Shown piece by piece: positions 61,234-64,000 of a DNA stretch of 64,000 bases; positions within the stretch are counted from its first letter, which is position 1, and each line of letters opens with the position of its first letter. The translations under genes and the position numbers were made by a program. The stretch covers positions 434,001-498,000 of the forward strand of contig JADJKB010000021.1 in NCBI GenBank assembly GCA_016706225.1, given 5' to 3'. The DNA is from Myxococcales bacterium (GTDB lineage: Bacteria; Myxococcota_A; Polyangia; Polyangiales; Polyangiaceae). Below the pieces are notes generated by a model. That model had not been told where the DNA came from. It worked only from the letters and a program-made list of their open reading frames with translations, and searched no databases.

Positions 61234-64000
61234 ATGCCCGGCCTGCCGCGCGGCCTCTACGAACAACTTCTCACCGAGGCTCTCGCCGCGCGCCTCGAAC
61301 AGGTCGACGCACGCGGGCCGTTGACGGCAGAGCTGCGCGCCGCGGAGGCGGCAGATCGGATCGCGCTCCACGTCGCGCGGATCGTGGAGCGGGCTGTCGC
61401 GTCGGAGTCCGAGAGCAACCGGGTGGTGGCGGGGCTGACGCTCGCGCGTCGGCTGCTCGCTCAGATCGACGCCGCAGTCTCGGAGGGCGAGGCCCCCGTG
61501 GACCCGGGCAGCATCCTGCGCAGCGTCCGCTCGATCCTGCCCGACGGCTCGCCGGAGGACCTCGCCGAGCCGCTCATTCCGTTGCTCGACACCATCTTGC
61601 TGACCAACGCTCCCGGCGAGCCGCGCGTCGGCAGTCAGCTCCTCACGGAGATCGCCTCCGCCGACGGCATCGACGTCTTGATGGCGTTCATCAGGCGGAG
61701 TGGCATCGCTCCGCTACTCGACGCGTTGCGCGAGCACCGTGAACACGGGCGCAAACTGCGCGTGCTGACCACCACCTACACCGGGTCGACCGAAGGCAAG
61801 GCGCTCGACCAACTTCGCGCAATCGGCGCCGAGGTTCGTGTCTCTTACGACACCAGCACGACGCGTCTGCACGCCAAGGCTTGGCTCTTCCACCGGCGCT
61901 CGGGCTTCTCGACTGCGTACATCGGCTCGTCGAACCTGACTCACTCTGCCCAGGTAACGGGGCTCGAGTGGAACGTGCGCGTCTCCGGTGCACGCAACGC
62001 ATCGGTCGTCGACAAGGTGTCCGCGGTATTCGAGAGCTACTGGGAGAGCGGAGACTTCGTGCCGTACGAGGCGGCGGAGTTCGCCGAACGGGTCGAGCAA
62101 GGCGTGCGCTCCGCTTCCAGCATCCTGCTCAGTCCGCTAGAAGTGCGGCTCGAGCCGTTCCAGGAGCGGATGCTCGAGAAGCTCGCCTTCGCGCGCGAGC
62201 GCGGTCGCCACAAGAACCTGCTCGTCTCCGCGACGGGTACCGGCAAGACCGTGATGGCCGCGGTGGACTACGCCCGCCTTCGCGGAACGCTGCCTCGGGG
62301 CCGGCTCCTGTTCGTCGCGCACCGGAAGGAAATCCTCACGCAAGCCCAGGCTACCTTTCGCTACGCGCTCCGCGATGCAGCGTTCGGCGAGCTCTGGGTT
62401 GGCGGCAGTCGGCCGCGTCGCTTCGAGCACGTCTTTGCATCCATCCAGAGCCTCGGCGCCGCCGACTTGGCCGACCTCGACCCAGAGCATTTCGACGTGG
62501 TGATCGTGGACGAGTTCCACCACGCGGCGGCGCGGAGTTATCGAGATTTCCTCGACCACATTCGGCCGCGGGAGCTCCTTGGACTGACGGCAACCCCCGA
62601 ACGCAGCGACGGCCTTCCAGTGCTCGACTGGTTCGACGGCCGCATCGCCGCCGAGCTCCGTCTGTGGGACGCCATTGACCAGCACCGCCTGTCCCCCTTC
62701 GTCTACTACGGGATCCACGACGGCCTCGATCTGCGGGACGTGCCCTGGCGCCGCGGACGCGGATACGACGTGGAGGGGCTGTCTAACCTGCTCACCGCCA
62801 ACGACGTCTGGGCCAAGCGGGTCATCAAGCAGTTGCTCGAGCGCATCGACGAGCCCGGTGCCATGCGCGCGCTCGGCTTCTGCGTGAGCGTCGATCACGC
62901 GCGCTTCATGGCACGAGTGTTCAACGAGGCGGGCATCCGAGCGACCGCCGTGTGGGCCGACAGCCCCATGAACGAGCGTATCGCCGCGCTTGCGGATCTC
63001 GCGGCTCGGCGCGTGAACGCGGTCTTCTCCGTTGATCTGTTCAACGAGGGCATCGATGTGCCGGTGGTGGACACGGTGCTGTTCCTGCGCCCGACGGACA
63101 GCCCGACGCTCTTCCTGCAGCAACTCGGGCGCGGACTGCGGCGGAGCGCCGACAAGAACGCCTGCACGGTGCTCGACTTCGTCGGCCAGCATCGCCGCGA
63201 GTTCCGCTTCGAGCGGCGCTTCCGCGCACTGCTCGGCGGGACGCGAAGAGATCTGCTCGACGCTATCGACAAGCGGTTCCCTTTCTTACCGGCCGGGTGT
63301 CACATGGAGCTCGACGCCGTCGCGCGCGAGATCGTGCTCGAGAACATCCGGCAAGGGATCCCTTCCCAGTGGTCCGCCAAGGTCGAAGCGCTGGCTCAGC
63401 TCGCCGGTGCGAAGGGTGCGGGGGTCACGCTCGCGCAGTACCTGGACGATACCGATCTCGATCTCGACGACGTGTTCGTCGGCGACCGGACCTGGTCTGA
63501 CCTTAGAGAGGCCGCAGGGCTCCCAGTTGCGGCGTCGGGCCCGCATGAGAGCGTTCTCCGTCGCGCGATCGGCCGGCTGCTCCACGTGGACGATGTGACC
63601 CGGATCGACGGCTATCGGCGCCTGCTCTCGCGCGACGAGGCGCCGGCAGGCGAGGAGCTCTCGGAGCGAGACCGGCGACTCTTGCGGATGCTGGTGGCGT
63701 CGATTGCCGGCCGAGCGATCGACAAGAGCGCCTCACTCGATGAAGCCAGCTCGCTGCTCTGGTCCCATCCACAGGTGCGCGCGGAGCTTCTCGAGCTGCT
63801 GGCGCTGCTGGCGGGACGAGTTGATCGAGTCCACCCGGCGCTCTCCGCTCACCCTGACGTTCCACTCTCTGTGCATGGGCGTTATTCCCGCGTCGAGCTC
63901 CTCGCCGCGTTCGGCGTCGGCGAGGGCGCAAAGGTGGCCGCTTGGCAGACCGGCGTTCGCTATTTGAAAGCTCAAGACGCCGATCTGCTGGCGTTCACCC
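61234..64000 (+). CDS. PLD-domain plus superfamily 2 helicase (DUF3427-like), 3' end outside window
   Basis: The frame is open from ATG 61234 (or ATG 61216) to the end of the window, at least 922 residues. The PLD half site is LHAKAWLFHRRSG with YIGSSNLTHS (about residues 211-235). The motor has Walker A SATGTGKT near 333, VDEFHH near 426, GLTATPERSDG and LQQLGRGLRR. A DUF3427-type C-terminus is expected and partly visible (LERDARL-like region YLDDTDLDLDDVFVGDRTWS). Order of domains is as in the divergent gene, but the two sequences are clearly different, so they are paralogues or convergent partners and not a fresh duplication. Confidence 0.9.
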   Translation, partial: MPGLPRGLYEQLLTEALAARLEQVDARGPLTAELRAAEAADRIALHVARIVERAVASESESNRVVAGLTLARRLLAQIDAAVSEGEAPVDPGSILRSVRSILPDGSPEDLAEPLIPLLDTILLTNAPGEPRVGSQLLTEIASADGIDVLMAFIRRSGIAPLLDALREHREHGRKLRVLTTTYTGSTEGKALDQLRAIGAEVRVSYDTSTTRLHAKAWLFHRRSGFSTAYIGSSNLTHSAQVTGLEWNVRVSGARNASVVDKVSAVFESYWESGDFVPYEAAEFAERVEQGVRSASSILLSPLEVRLEPFQERMLEKLAFARERGRHKNLLVSATGTGKTVMAAVDYARLRGTLPRGRLLFVAHRKEILTQAQATFRYALRDAAFGELWVGGSRPRRFEHVFASIQSLGAADLADLDPEHFDVVIVDEFHHAAARSYRDFLDHIRPRELLGLTATPERSDGLPVLDWFDGRIAAELRLWDAIDQHRLSPFVYYGIHDGLDLRDVPWRRGRGYDVEGLSNLLTANDVWAKRVIKQLLERIDEPGAMRALGFCVSVDHARFMARVFNEAGIRATAVWADSPMNERIAALADLAARRVNAVFSVDLFNEGIDVPVVDTVLFLRPTDSPTLFLQQLGRGLRRSADKNACTVLDFVGQHRREFRFERRFRALLGGTRRDLLDAIDKRFPFLPAGCHMELDAVAREIVLENIRQGIPSQWSAKVEALAQLAGAKGAGVTLAQYLDDTDLDLDDVFVGDRTWSDLREAAGLPVAASGPHESVLRRAIGRLLHVDDVTRIDGYRRLLSRDEAPAGEELSERDRRLLRMLVASIAGRAIDKSASLDEASSLLWSHPQVRAELLELLALLAGRVDRVHPALSAHPDVPLSVHGRYSRVELLAAFGVGEGAKVAAWQTGVRYLKAQDADLLAFT

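Overview
The window is GC-rich throughout. It looks like a myxobacterial (Myxococcota, Polyangiales-type) chromosome carrying a large accessory region. The taxonomic hint is the lipoprotein at 55788-57284, whose Gly/Ser/Thr/Ala-rich linker after the lipobox is typical of that group, together with a sigma-54 activator at the left edge. I could run no search, so this is inference.

Layout. (1) 1-11.46 kb: the end of a sigma-54 activator; a ParB/KorB-like HTH protein; a metallophosphoesterase that stops at its last metal motif; a nucleoside-phosphorylase-fusion gene split by an IS3 element (3-bp duplication GTC) and also frameshifted; an exonuclease/radical-SAM pair; and a tight four-gene operon (HTH, PD-(D/E)XK nuclease-like, Ser/Thr kinase, unknown 377-aa protein). 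(2) 11.46-49.62 kb: an integrative island bounded by copies of a tRNA/tmRNA 3'-end-like sequence (11614-11638 and 49594-49618). Next to the left copy are a tyrosine integrase, an excisionase-like HTH, a DnaB-type helicase and an XRE-like regulator. The cargo is rich in apparent defence genes: an HNH protein; a six-gene translationally coupled operon at 20982-34561 (SNF2 helicase with a C-terminal nuclease-like domain, DUF1156 methylase, DUF499 ATPase with an N-terminal HEPN domain, DUF4297-type nuclease, small middle component, SMC-like ABC ATPase); two further HEPN proteins; a RadC-like protein; a second HNH protein; a papain-like protease paired with a 62-aa protein behind two strong palindromes; and a winged-helix/dGTPase pair. 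IS630 (39433-40725) and IS21 (42842-45495) copies sit inside the cargo, each with a visible target duplication. (3) 49.6-53.5 kb: a direct duplication of an att-hypothetical-AbiEii-AbiEi unit. Both toxin genes are broken while both antitoxin genes and their palindromic operators are intact. (4) 53.5-64 kb: secreted or lipoprotein genes, an NlpC/P60-like protein, and two large PLD-helicases transcribed divergently, one of which runs off the window.

How the genes fit together. The integrase/excisionase/DnaB module moves and perhaps replicates the island. Most of the cargo reads as a defence island in which new systems arrive, are hit by IS elements and decay. The best candidates for an undescribed system are the 8713-11436 kinase/nuclease operon, the fused 20982-34561 operon (a modification module coupled to an ABC three-component module), and the protease/small-protein pair at 45681-47408.
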